From: Arcobacter venerupis
Lineage (GTDB): Bacteria > Campylobacterota > Campylobacteria > Campylobacterales > Arcobacteraceae
NCBI RefSeq assembly: GCF_013201665.1
Contig: NZ_CP053840.1
Coordinates: forward strand, 1,240,001 to 1,304,000
DNA: 64,000 bases
Reading direction: 5' to 3'
Notes under the pieces: generated by a model
Database searches by the model: none
What the model was told of the DNA's origin: nothing
What the model saw: only the letters and a program-made list of their open reading frames with translations
Shown here: piece after piece, positions 18,384 to 26,547 of the stretch
Position numbering within the stretch: position 1 is the stretch's first letter
How the letters are laid out: every line of letters begins with the position of its first letter
Program-made: the position numbers and the translations under genes

Positions 18384-18737
18384 TTAGTTCTTTAATTTCA
18401 AGAAATCCCCATCAATTATAAGTAACTTTACCCCATCTTTTGTAACTGAACGATGTGAACTTAACTCATCTGAAACTATATATGACATGCCAACTTTTAG
18501 TATAGAACTCTCACCATTTTTCTGTTCATTTATAACTTCACCTTCTAAACAGTAAACTATATGTCCTTTTTCACACCAATGATTAGCTACATAATTTTCA
18601 CTATATTGAACAACTCTTACTCTTAATCCATCAAATTGTAATGTTTGCCAATATGCAACTCCTGATTCACCTTTATGTTCAGTTTTTGGTATATTTGACC
18701 AATCTATAGTTTGAAAAGGTATATTTTTATTATTCAT
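18384..18737 (-). CDS. DHCW-motif cupin fold protein
   Basis: The 117-residue cytosolic single-domain cupin contains NHWCEKGHIVYCLEGE, the position of the DHCW motif that names this small family; here Asp is Asn and the order reads N-H-W-C. Other family hallmarks are IPFQTIDWSNIPKTEHKGESG at the N-terminus and SSHRSVTKDGVKLLIIDGDFL at the end. Function is not established. Start ATG has AGGAT upstream. Confidence 0.85.
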   Translation of the reverse strand: MNNKNIPFQTIDWSNIPKTEHKGESGVAYWQTLQFDGLRVRVVQYSENYVANHWCEKGHIVYCLEGEVINEQKNGESSILKVGMSYIVSDELSSHRSVTKDGVKLLIIDGDFLKLKN

Positions 18738-18873
18738 TAATTATCCTATTTTGGTTTTTTAAGAAGTATAAGTTAATTAAAAGTTTTAAACAATCCAAAT
18801 ATTGCTAAAAATTACGTAAAGTTAAATTCTTAATCTATTGTTTGCTAGAATCAATAAAACAAAAGGAAATATT

Positions 18874-19269
18874 TTGATAAAACAACTTGGTCTTTTTACA
18901 CTATCATTAATATCTATCATAGCTGTTTATGTTTTTTTATTGGGAGAAAATAAAACTATTGAAATAATAAAAGATGATTATCTTTATCTTTTAAGTTTAA
19001 TTCCAATGGGATTTATTTATTTATATTTTAGGCTTAAATTAAAAGATTATGAGTTAATTGATTTTAATAAAAATGCCAATCTGTCTTTTCGTACTTCTAT
19101 TGTGATTTTTCTTGTTTTTGAAGTTATTGATTATATTCAAGAAGATGGATTTATTGGAATGATTTCACAATGGTTCTTTTATTGGGTTATGGGCTTAATC
19201 GCTTTGTTTTTGATAGAAATTATAAACTATCTTAAAAATTATGTATTAATAAAAAAGGCTATAAAATGA
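18874..19269 (+). CDS. Small membrane protein of unknown function
   Basis: This ~131-residue protein has four hydrophobic segments (around residues 5-25, 40-55, 75-90 and 100-120) separated by short Lys-rich loops. I do not recognise a family. The start is read as TTG because AAAGGA stands six bases before it; the only other candidate is a TTG 12 codons earlier without a ribosome site. Its stop overlaps the start of the following oxidoreductase gene as ATGA, so the two are translated together. Confidence 0.6.
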   Translation: MIKQLGLFTLSLISIIAVYVFLLGENKTIEIIKDDYLYLLSLIPMGFIYLYFRLKLKDYELIDFNKNANLSFRTSIVIFLVFEVIDYIQEDGFIGMISQWFFYWVMGLIALFLIEIINYLKNYVLIKKAIK

Positions 19270-20633
19270 AAAAGTTTGATTTAATAATAATAGGAGCAGG
19301 AAGAGCTAGTAATTTAGCTGTTAGTGCTGGAAAAGCTGGAAAAAAAGTTGCAATAATTGAAAAATCTACTTTAGGTGGAACTTGCCCAAATAGAGGTTGC
19401 GTTCCTTCTAAACTTCTAATTGGTTATGCACATGTTGCAAATGCTATAAAAGAATCAAATAGACACTTTATAAACTCAACAATAAATAATATTGATATAG
19501 AAAAAATCTTCGCTGAAACAAATGAATATATCTCAAAAATTGATGGAAGATACAATAGTAGATTTAATGAAAATGTAGAAGTTTTCAAAGGTACAGGTTT
19601 TTTCGTTTCAGATAATATAATAAAAGTAAATGAACAAAAATTAACAGCTCCTAAAATTGTAATTGCAACAGGAACAAAACCTAAAAAACCTGAACATGAA
19701 AAAGCTTGGACTAGTGATGATATTTTTCCTTTAGAAGGTAAAATTCCAAAATCAATTACAATAGTGGGTTCTGGATTTATAGCTTGTGAATTAGCAGGCT
19801 TTTTCTCGGCTATTGGAATAGAAACAAAATTACTTGTACGAAGTCAAAATATTTTAGGAAATGAAGATGACGAAATAGCTTCAATCTTTAAAAAAGAGTT
19901 TAGTAAAAAAGTAGATATTGAGTTTGATACAAGTGCAATTGATGTTGAGTACAAAAATGAGCAATTTACTATGATTTTAGAAAATACAAATGGACAAAAG
20001 AAACAGCATAAAAGTGAAGCTTTACTTTATGCAATTGGAAGAGAATCAAATACATCAAGTCTAAAACTAGAAAATACTTCTATCGAAATAAATGAAAGAG
20101 GCTATATAAAAAGAGATATTTTCTTTGAAACAACAGCAAAAGGTGTTTATGTAGTTGGTGATGCAGCAGGAGTTTATATGCTTCAACACGCAGCTGCTTA
20201 TGAAGTAAATCACGTAAGTAAAATTTTACTTGAAGAGTGTGAAGAACCTTTACATTTTAAATATATGCCCCATGCAGTTTTTACAGATCCTGAAATTGCA
20301 AGTGTAGGACTTACTGAACAAGAAGCTAAAAAATTAAATATTGAATATATCTCTACAACAACAAACTGGTTAGCAAGTGCAAAAGCAATGTCAACAAAAC
20401 TGAAATATCCAGTTACAAAATTTATAGTTAATCCAAAAAATTATGAAATCTTAGGTTGTCATATGATTGGTCCTGAAAGTTCAACAATGATGCATCAAGT
20501 ATTAGCTGTAATGCACATAAATAATGACATAAGGCATTTAAAAGAGATGTTATATATTCATCCAGCTATGAGTGAAGCAATACTTCCAGCAGCAGTTGAA
20601 AGTGTAAGAGCGATTGAAAAGTTTAGGGAATAA
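19266..20633 (+). CDS. FAD-dependent pyridine nucleotide-disulfide oxidoreductase (Lpd/MerA-like)
   Basis: This 455-residue flavoprotein has the FAD motif IIGAGRASNLAVSAG, redox-active cysteines in GGTCPNRGCVPSK, the NAD(P)H-binding GSGFIACELAGF, the second FAD motif VYVVGDAAG and the C-terminal base pair in HPAMSEA. This is the class I layout of dihydrolipoamide dehydrogenase, mercuric reductase and mycothione reductase. It stands next to no 2-oxoacid dehydrogenase genes and lacks MerA's extra cysteines, so its disulfide substrate is uncertain. Confidence 0.88.
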   Translation: MKKFDLIIIGAGRASNLAVSAGKAGKKVAIIEKSTLGGTCPNRGCVPSKLLIGYAHVANAIKESNRHFINSTINNIDIEKIFAETNEYISKIDGRYNSRFNENVEVFKGTGFFVSDNIIKVNEQKLTAPKIVIATGTKPKKPEHEKAWTSDDIFPLEGKIPKSITIVGSGFIACELAGFFSAIGIETKLLVRSQNILGNEDDEIASIFKKEFSKKVDIEFDTSAIDVEYKNEQFTMILENTNGQKKQHKSEALLYAIGRESNTSSLKLENTSIEINERGYIKRDIFFETTAKGVYVVGDAAGVYMLQHAAAYEVNHVSKILLEECEEPLHFKYMPHAVFTDPEIASVGLTEQEAKKLNIEYISTTTNWLASAKAMSTKLKYPVTKFIVNPKNYEILGCHMIGPESSTMMHQVLAVMHINNDIRHLKEMLYIHPAMSEAILPAAVESVRAIEKFRE

Positions 20634-20707
20634 TTAGAAATTTAACCTTTTTTAGCTCTTTAAAGTTATAATTCCCAAAAATTATTATTTTAAATAAAAG
20701 GTAGATA

Positions 20708-22144
20708 ATGAATTCAAAATATAAAATCGTTGTTTTAATTGGTCTTTTGCTATTAATACTATCAGTATCGATAACATTTATTAATTATTTTGTTTCGTTA
20801 AATAGTACTGAAAAACATTTAAGAACTCAATCTTTACCTCTTTCTTTGGATAATATTTACACAGAAATACAAAAGCATATAATTGAACCATATTTAGTAT
20901 CTTCTATGATGGCAAATGATACTTTTGTTCAAGATTGGTTATTAAGTGATGAGGCTAATAATCAAAAAATTCAAAAATATTTAGAAGCTGTAAAAAATAA
21001 ATATTCTATGTTTACAACATTTTTAGTATCAGAAAAAACAGGTAATTATTATACTCAAGATGGATTACTTGAAAAAATTGAGAAAGAAAATCCAAATAAC
21101 GCTTGGTATTTTAAATTTAAACATATACAAGAAAGCCATGAAATAAATTTAGATTTTAATAAAAATCTATCAAACTCTTTAATTATGTTTATTAATTATA
21201 AAATATTTGATAGTAATTATTCTTATCTTGGAGCAACAGGGGTTGCCATTAAAATCTCATATATTGATGATATGCTAAAAATGTTTAGACAAAAATATCA
21301 TTTTAAAGTCTCTTTTTTAAATGAAAATGGTGATATTGTCTTATCTGAAAAAGATATTATGCCTGAGAGAAATATTGATGAATTACCCAATTTAAAAAAG
21401 TATAAAAGTGAAATTATTTCAAAAGAACCTTTAAATTTAGAGTATGAAATTAACAACAAAAAAGGCCTTTTAAATACAAAATATATACCTGAGTTAAATC
21501 TATATTTATTAGTTGAAGCAAATCTTGATGATTTTATTACTGATGTAAAAGATATATTTTTTATAAATCTATTTTTCTCTTTATTTATTTCTATAATTAT
21601 TACAATTATCATAACTTACATGATAAAAAAATATAATAAAAAATTAGAATATTTAGCTGATATTGATTTATTAACAAATATAAATAACAGAAGAGTTTTT
21701 ACCTTAAAATTAGAACACACTATGTTATTTCATCAACGACATGAACAATCAATGTCTTTACTTTTCCTTGATATTGATAATTTTAAAGATGTAAATGATA
21801 AATTTGGACATATTATTGGGGATAAAGTTCTTGTACGAATTGCAGATATATTAAAAACAAATATAAGAAAAAGCGATTTATTAGCAAGATGGGGTGGAGA
21901 AGAGTTTGTAATTGCTTATGTAAATAGTTCAATTGAAGATTCAATAGCTGTAACAGAAAAATTAAAAAGTTTAATTGAAGATGATTATATTTTGAAAAAT
22001 TTAAATGAATCAATAATCACTGCAAGTTTTGGATTAACCATATTGAAAAAAGAAGACACTATGGATGATTTAGTAAATAGAGCAGATATGGCAATGTATG
22101 AATCAAAAAATAATGGTAAAAATAGAATATCAATTATAGATTAA
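20708..22144 (+). CDS. Membrane diguanylate cyclase with periplasmic sensor domain
   Basis: The 478-residue protein has transmembrane segments at ~8-28 and ~285-305 that bracket a periplasmic Cache-like sensor region of about 250 residues. The cytosolic GGDEF domain follows: DIDLLTNINNRRVF, the metal-binding FLDIDNFKDVND, and the active-site RWGGEEF. An inhibitory RxxD site (RKSD) lies five residues before GGEEF, so product inhibition by c-di-GMP is likely. It makes c-di-GMP in response to an external signal. Its closeness to the hydrogenase genes may be incidental. Confidence 0.92.
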   Translation: MNSKYKIVVLIGLLLLILSVSITFINYFVSLNSTEKHLRTQSLPLSLDNIYTEIQKHIIEPYLVSSMMANDTFVQDWLLSDEANNQKIQKYLEAVKNKYSMFTTFLVSEKTGNYYTQDGLLEKIEKENPNNAWYFKFKHIQESHEINLDFNKNLSNSLIMFINYKIFDSNYSYLGATGVAIKISYIDDMLKMFRQKYHFKVSFLNENGDIVLSEKDIMPERNIDELPNLKKYKSEIISKEPLNLEYEINNKKGLLNTKYIPELNLYLLVEANLDDFITDVKDIFFINLFFSLFISIIITIIITYMIKKYNKKLEYLADIDLLTNINNRRVFTLKLEHTMLFHQRHEQSMSLLFLDIDNFKDVNDKFGHIIGDKVLVRIADILKTNIRKSDLLARWGGEEFVIAYVNSSIEDSIAVTEKLKSLIEDDYILKNLNESIITASFGLTILKKEDTMDDLVNRADMAMYESKNNGKNRISIID

Positions 22145-22219
22145 TTATTATTTCAATTAATTCATAATTAATTAATATTAAATGTATTATTATAAACAAA
22201 CGTTTTTAAAGGATAAAAG

Positions 22220-22813
22220 ATTTCGACTACTAAAGAAAATAAAAAAAATAATATTATACAAAATGCTTTAAAACTTTTTTCTCAAAAAGGTTTTTATAAT
22301 ACTACAATTCCAGACATTGCAAAAGCTATGAGTATGAGTGTTGGGAATATGTATAACTATTTCTCTTCAAAAGAAGAACTTGCAAAATTTGCAATAAAAT
22401 ACTCAACAAATATCTTAGCTGAAGAGCTCAAAGAGATAAATAATTTAGATATAAGTTCAAAAGAAAAAATATATTTATTTGTAGAAAAATATTTAGAAAA
22501 TGTACAAAAATCTCCTGAAGTTATTGAATATTTTTTAAGAGTCTATTTATCAAATAGAGAAGTATTCAAACAAGGTTGTGAGGGTTTCTTATGCGTAGGA
22601 GAATTTGTAACAGAAGTTATGATTTTACTTGAAGAGGGTGCAAGTAAAAAAGAGTTTAGAGAACAAGAATTTTTTCCAGCATTTGCCATGATAATGGGTT
22701 CATTAGGTGGATTTGCATTTTTAAGTGGAGAAAATGTTTTAGATAAAGAATTGCTTTTTTATTCAGATTCTGTTTCTGAAAACATATATCGTGCTTTGAA
22801 GTATGATAACTAA
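22220..22813 (+). CDS. TetR/AcrR family regulator with apparent AUU start
   Basis: The 197-residue protein has a full N-terminal TetR helix-turn-helix (ALKLFSQKGFYNTTIPDIAK then MSVGNMYNYFSSKEEL) and a C-terminal ligand domain. The helix-turn-helix requires translation to begin well before the first ATG at 22328. A stop lies in frame at 22214, and no ATG, GTG or TTG exists between; the ATT at 22220 sits six bases after AAGGA. The gene overlaps the following hydrogenase small-subunit gene by 11 bases, so it is probably a hydrogenase regulator. Confidence 0.85.
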   Translation: MSTTKENKKNNIIQNALKLFSQKGFYNTTIPDIAKAMSMSVGNMYNYFSSKEELAKFAIKYSTNILAEELKEINNLDISSKEKIYLFVEKYLENVQKSPEVIEYFLRVYLSNREVFKQGCEGFLCVGEFVTEVMILLEEGASKKEFREQEFFPAFAMIMGSLGGFAFLSGENVLDKELLFYSDSVSENIYRALKYDN

Positions 22814-23696
22814 AAAAAAAACAACAGTTGTCTGGTTTACTGCAATTACATGTAATGGAAATACCCACTCTTTATTGAGTGCAAACTCAAGCAGGTTTGA
22901 ACTTTTTCTAAATAGTTTTGATTTTATATATCATCCAAGTTTAACCATTGATAAAACCCTTGAAGATATATTAAATCAAAATGAAAAAATTGATTTTTTG
23001 TTAATCGAGGGTTCTATCTCTTCAAATAAAGATATATTTTCAATTCATGAAGATTCAACTTTTAATCATTTAAATAAATTGGCTTCAAAATCAAATTATA
23101 TTATTGCTGTGGGTTCATGTGCATCTTACGGTGGAGTTCATGCAAAATTTACGCAAAATAGAGATATTTGCGGTATTAATGAGGCTATAAATAAAGATAT
23201 TTTAGAAAATTTAGAACACAAAATAGTAAATCTTACAGGATGTCCAGTTCATCCAGAATGGATTTTACAAACTCTTTTTACATTAAAAACTTGTGGTGAA
23301 ATGGCTTTGGATGAAGTAGGGCGACCAAAGGAACTTTATAGTAACTTAGCCCATCATGGATGCACAAGAAATGAGTATTTTGAGTGGAAAATTGAGGGTG
23401 CATTTGGACAAAAAGAGGGCTGTTTATTTTACGATCAAGGTTGTCGAGGGCCAATGACTCATAGCTCTTGCAATAAAATATTATGGAATGATATTAGTTC
23501 AAAAACAAGAGTTGGAATGCCTTGTATTGGCTGTACTGAAATAGATTTTCCAAGAAATGATATGTTAGAAACTAAAAAAAATATAGGAATACCTTATGAA
23601 GTTCCTTTGGGAATTTCAAAAAGAGCATATTTAAGTATTAGTGGAGTTGCAAAAACTTTTAGAATAGACAGACTTCATAAAAAATTAATGGAATAA
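22803..23696 (+). CDS. [NiFe]-hydrogenase small subunit, cytosolic group-2-like
   Basis: The 297-residue iron-sulfur subunit lacks a Tat signal and membrane tail, so it stays in the cytosol. Cluster ligand motifs are visible: GSCASYGG, TGCPVHPEW, HHGCTR, GCLFYDQGCRGPMTHSSC and MPCIGCTE. This wording matches the HupS/HupU group 2 family, notably cyanobacterial HupS. The proximal motif reads TCNGNT, with Asn at residue 20 in place of the usual second Cys. It is translationally coupled to the TetR gene upstream and followed two bases later by its large subunit. Confidence 0.92.
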   Translation: MITKKKTTVVWFTAITCNGNTHSLLSANSSRFELFLNSFDFIYHPSLTIDKTLEDILNQNEKIDFLLIEGSISSNKDIFSIHEDSTFNHLNKLASKSNYIIAVGSCASYGGVHAKFTQNRDICGINEAINKDILENLEHKIVNLTGCPVHPEWILQTLFTLKTCGEMALDEVGRPKELYSNLAHHGCTRNEYFEWKIEGAFGQKEGCLFYDQGCRGPMTHSSCNKILWNDISSKTRVGMPCIGCTEIDFPRNDMLETKKNIGIPYEVPLGISKRAYLSISGVAKTFRIDRLHKKLME

Positions 23697-23698
23697 AA

Positions 23699-25054
23699 GT
23701 GAAAACAATAGACTTAGTAGAAAGAATCGAAGGTGAAGCAAAACTTCATTGCACATGGGAAAACAATAAAGTGAGCAATGCCAGAATTGATTTTTTAAAC
23801 TTTAGAGGTTTTGAATATATTTTAGAAGGAAAATCACCTTTAGATGCTTTAGTTTATACCCCAAGAATTTGTGGAATTTGTGGACAAGCTCATTTAAAAG
23901 CAACCGTTGAAGCTTTGGAAAATATTTATGAAAATATAAATGAGAAATTACAAATTACGCAAAAAGCAAAACTTTTAAGAGAAATAGGTTTAAATATCGA
24001 GATAATAGATTCTCATATAAAATGGTTTTATATGTTTATTCTTCCTGATATTATAAAACTAGATACAAATGATTTAGGAATTTATGCTCCATTAAAAGGA
24101 ACACGATGGATGCAAGCTCAAAAAGCTGCCAGTGAAACTATAAAAGCATTAGCAGTGATTGGTGGACAATGGCCACATACATCATATATGATTCCTGGTG
24201 GAGTTATGAGTGACCCTACTAAACTTGATTTAATTATGATGCAAAACTATCTTCAAACAGCAATTAGTTTCTTTGAAAATTCAATTAGTGGAGTTAGTTT
24301 AGAAAATTATTTAGCTTATGAGAGAGTTGATAATTTAGAAGATTTAAGTGCTGATTTAAAATATTTTAAAGATTTAGCATTTAAATACTCTTTAGATAAA
24401 TATGGAAAATCATATAACAGATTTATAACTTTAGGGGAATCAAGTTTATTTAAAAGTGGAAGAATAAAACGAAAATTAGTTAATAAATTAGATTTTTCAA
24501 AAATAGTTGAAGATGATACTAATACTTTTTCTTTAAATAAAAATGATAATACTCAAGAAAAACATACTTGGTCAAAATCAGTATCTTATGATGAAATTTT
24601 TTTTGAAACAGGACCACTTTCTCGTGCAATTATCTCAAATAGAAAATTTATAAAAGAGATACACAAATCTTTTGATGATTCAGTTTTTTCAAGAGTAATG
24701 GCAAGAGTTGATGAAATTGCACATCTTTTAAATGAAACTAATAATTTAATCTCTCAAGTAGATATTTCAGAACTTTCATATGTAAAACCAAAATTCTCAC
24801 TAAAAGATATTGAAAATGGTTCTGGAATGGCAGTTGTTGAAGCTTGTCGAGGCTCACTTTTACATAATATAACTATTGAAAAAGGATTGATAAAATCATA
24901 TGATGTAATTACTCCAACTGTTTGGAATTTAGGTCCTGAAAATAAAACTCAAAAAGGAATTGCACAAAAAGCTATTATTGGTTCTTCAAGCATCGAAATA
25001 GCAAAAATAGTCTTACGAAGCTTTGATGTTTGCTCTGTTTGTACTACTCACTAA
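23699..25054 (+). CDS. [NiFe]-hydrogenase large subunit, group-2-like, no C-terminal extension
   Basis: The 451-residue catalytic subunit has the NiFe-binding motifs L1 RICGICGQAH and L2 DVCSVCTTH, plus the N-terminal ERIEGEA. The protein ends exactly at the His of L2, so there is no peptide for a maturation protease to remove, as known for H2-sensing HupV/HoxC proteins. The L2 Pro is Val. It is shorter than respiratory large subunits. GTG start after GGAATAAAA. No HoxJ-type kinase is adjacent; it could be an H2 sensor working with the TetR protein or a cytosolic uptake enzyme. Confidence 0.92.
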   Translation: MKTIDLVERIEGEAKLHCTWENNKVSNARIDFLNFRGFEYILEGKSPLDALVYTPRICGICGQAHLKATVEALENIYENINEKLQITQKAKLLREIGLNIEIIDSHIKWFYMFILPDIIKLDTNDLGIYAPLKGTRWMQAQKAASETIKALAVIGGQWPHTSYMIPGGVMSDPTKLDLIMMQNYLQTAISFFENSISGVSLENYLAYERVDNLEDLSADLKYFKDLAFKYSLDKYGKSYNRFITLGESSLFKSGRIKRKLVNKLDFSKIVEDDTNTFSLNKNDNTQEKHTWSKSVSYDEIFFETGPLSRAIISNRKFIKEIHKSFDDSVFSRVMARVDEIAHLLNETNNLISQVDISELSYVKPKFSLKDIENGSGMAVVEACRGSLLHNITIEKGLIKSYDVITPTVWNLGPENKTQKGIAQKAIIGSSSIEIAKIVLRSFDVCSVCTTH

Positions 25055-25069
25055 TGAACATTTATTCGT
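25054..25069. promoter_or_regulatory. Imperfect TetR-type palindrome after the group-2 hydrogenase genes
   Basis: ATGAACATTTATTCGT matches 13 of 16 positions of the perfect palindrome ATGAATAATTATTCAT found before the second hydrogenase maturation operon. It starts at the last base of the large-subunit stop codon and lies upstream of hydA. Its function is inferred only. Confidence 0.35.
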
Positions 25070-25140
25070 AAAATAAGTGTATATTTGTAACAATTTGAAA
25101 AAAAATTAAAATTAAAATTTTCTTATACACTTTTCGAACT

Positions 25141-25199
25141 AAAATAATGTAAATACCATAAAATCATATAAGCTGAAAAATAAAATAATATAAATACCA
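25141..25199. repeat. Pair of 18-bp direct repeats upstream of hydA
   Basis: AAAATAATGTAAATACCA at 25141-25158 recurs as AAAATAATATAAATACCA at 25182-25199, with 17 of 18 bases identical and a 41-base offset (about four helical turns). They lie 113-171 bases upstream of the hydA start, a usual place for activator sites. Confidence 0.6.
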
Positions 25200-25278
25200 A
25201 CAATGCTAGTTTAATGCTATTTTTCACGTAATTTAATTAAGAAAAGAATAAGTCTGATACAGATATTTTACATATAGT

Positions 25279-25294
25279 AAATGAACATTCATTT
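25279..25294. promoter_or_regulatory. Palindrome overlapping the hydA leader
   Basis: AAATGAACATTCATTT is a perfect 7-2-7 inverted repeat directly before the ribosome site of hydA. The half site TGAA resembles the other TetR-type palindromes, but the spacing is shorter. It could be an operator. Confidence 0.4.
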
Positions 25295-25311
25295 TTTAAG
25301 GAGTACGAGGT

Positions 25312-26547
25312 ATGATTGATTCGCAAGAAATGGTAAAAAAAGTTTTTACCCAAAAATCAGGAAAAGTTGAAACAAACAAAGGTGAAGAATATTACAACTC
25401 TTTATTTGAAAAAGTAAAAAGTCGTTTATCAATATTAAAAGCGCAACCTGCACTTAAAGATATTGATTTAATGGATGTAATAGAATCTGAAGGTGTAAAT
25501 AGAAGAGATTTTATGAAGTGGGTTAGTGCTACAACTGCTACACTTATGTTACCTCCTATGTTTGCTCCACTTGTAGCAGAAGCTACTGAACTTATGAATA
25601 GAGTTCCAGTTATTTGGATTGAATTACAAGATTGTGCTGGAAATTCTGAAGCACTTTTAAGAAGTTCAGCTCCAACTGTTGATGATTTATTATTTGATGT
25701 ATTAAGTTTGGAATATCATGAAACTTTACAAGCCTGTGCTGGTTTTGATGCTGATAAACAACTTGAAGAAGCAGTTGAACATTTCAAAGGTAAATATTTA
25801 TTATTTGTTGAGGGTGCAATTCCAATGGCTATGAATGGTCAATATGGAACAATTGGTGCTATGGGTGAAACTTTCCATGATCACTTAATTAGAATGTCAA
25901 AAGATGCAGCTGCTATTGTTGCTGTTGGTACATGTGCAACATTTGGAGGAATTCCAGCAGCTGCTCCAAATCCAACAGGTGCAGTTGGTGTTATGGATAT
26001 TGTAAAAGGTAAACCAATTATCAATATTCCAGCCTGTCCTGCAAATCCTGCAAATATGGTGGGGGTTGTTTTACATTATGTATTAACTGGTCAAATTCCA
26101 GAACTTGATTCACTTTTAAGACCAAAATTCGCATTTGGATATAGAATCCATGATAACTGTGAAAGAAGAGCTCACTTTGATGCTGGTGAGTTTGTTGAAG
26201 AGTGGGGAGATGAAGGTGCTAAAAACAATTTCTGTTTATATAAAATGGGTTGTAAAGGTCCAATGACATTTAATAACTGTTCAATTATTAGATATAACGA
26301 GGGTACAAACTGGCCTATTGGTGTAGGACGAGGATGTATAGGATGTAGTGAGCCACAATTTTGGGATAAATATGCTTATGAAAGACCAATGGCAGATGCA
26401 AAAATCAAAGCACCAACTGGTGGAGTTGAAAAAACTGTAGATGAGTTTGGTTTAGGATTATTAACAGCAACAGCTATTGGTATTGGAGTTCATGCAGTGG
26501 CATCAGCAGTTGCAGGAAAAAAATCAAATGAAGGGGAAGAAAAATAA
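25312..26547 (+). CDS. hydA: Periplasmic [NiFe]-hydrogenase small subunit
   Basis: The 411-residue precursor has a 60-residue N-terminal extension followed by a Tat signal (NRRDFMKW at ~63-70). After it come the iron-sulfur motifs of group 1 enzymes: GTCATFGG, IPACPANP, HDNCERRAHF, FCLYKMGCKGP, NNC and GRGCIGCSE. A C-terminal hydrophobic helix (GLGLLTATAIGIGVHAVASA) anchors it to the membrane and to cytochrome b. The proximal motif reads DCAGNSEALL: residue 111 is Asn where Cys is expected. It oxidises H2 with HydB, passing electrons to HydC and the quinone pool. Confidence 0.95.
   Translation: MIDSQEMVKKVFTQKSGKVETNKGEEYYNSLFEKVKSRLSILKAQPALKDIDLMDVIESEGVNRRDFMKWVSATTATLMLPPMFAPLVAEATELMNRVPVIWIELQDCAGNSEALLRSSAPTVDDLLFDVLSLEYHETLQACAGFDADKQLEEAVEHFKGKYLLFVEGAIPMAMNGQYGTIGAMGETFHDHLIRMSKDAAAIVAVGTCATFGGIPAAAPNPTGAVGVMDIVKGKPIINIPACPANPANMVGVVLHYVLTGQIPELDSLLRPKFAFGYRIHDNCERRAHFDAGEFVEEWGDEGAKNNFCLYKMGCKGPMTFNNCSIIRYNEGTNWPIGVGRGCIGCSEPQFWDKYAYERPMADAKIKAPTGGVEKTVDEFGLGLLTATAIGIGVHAVASAVAGKKSNEGEEK

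Noticed and set aside
22145-22219. TetR self-operator before its own gene
   Set aside because: The region is AT-rich with only chance short palindromes (such as AAACGTTT overlaps) and no match to ATGAATAATTATTCAT.
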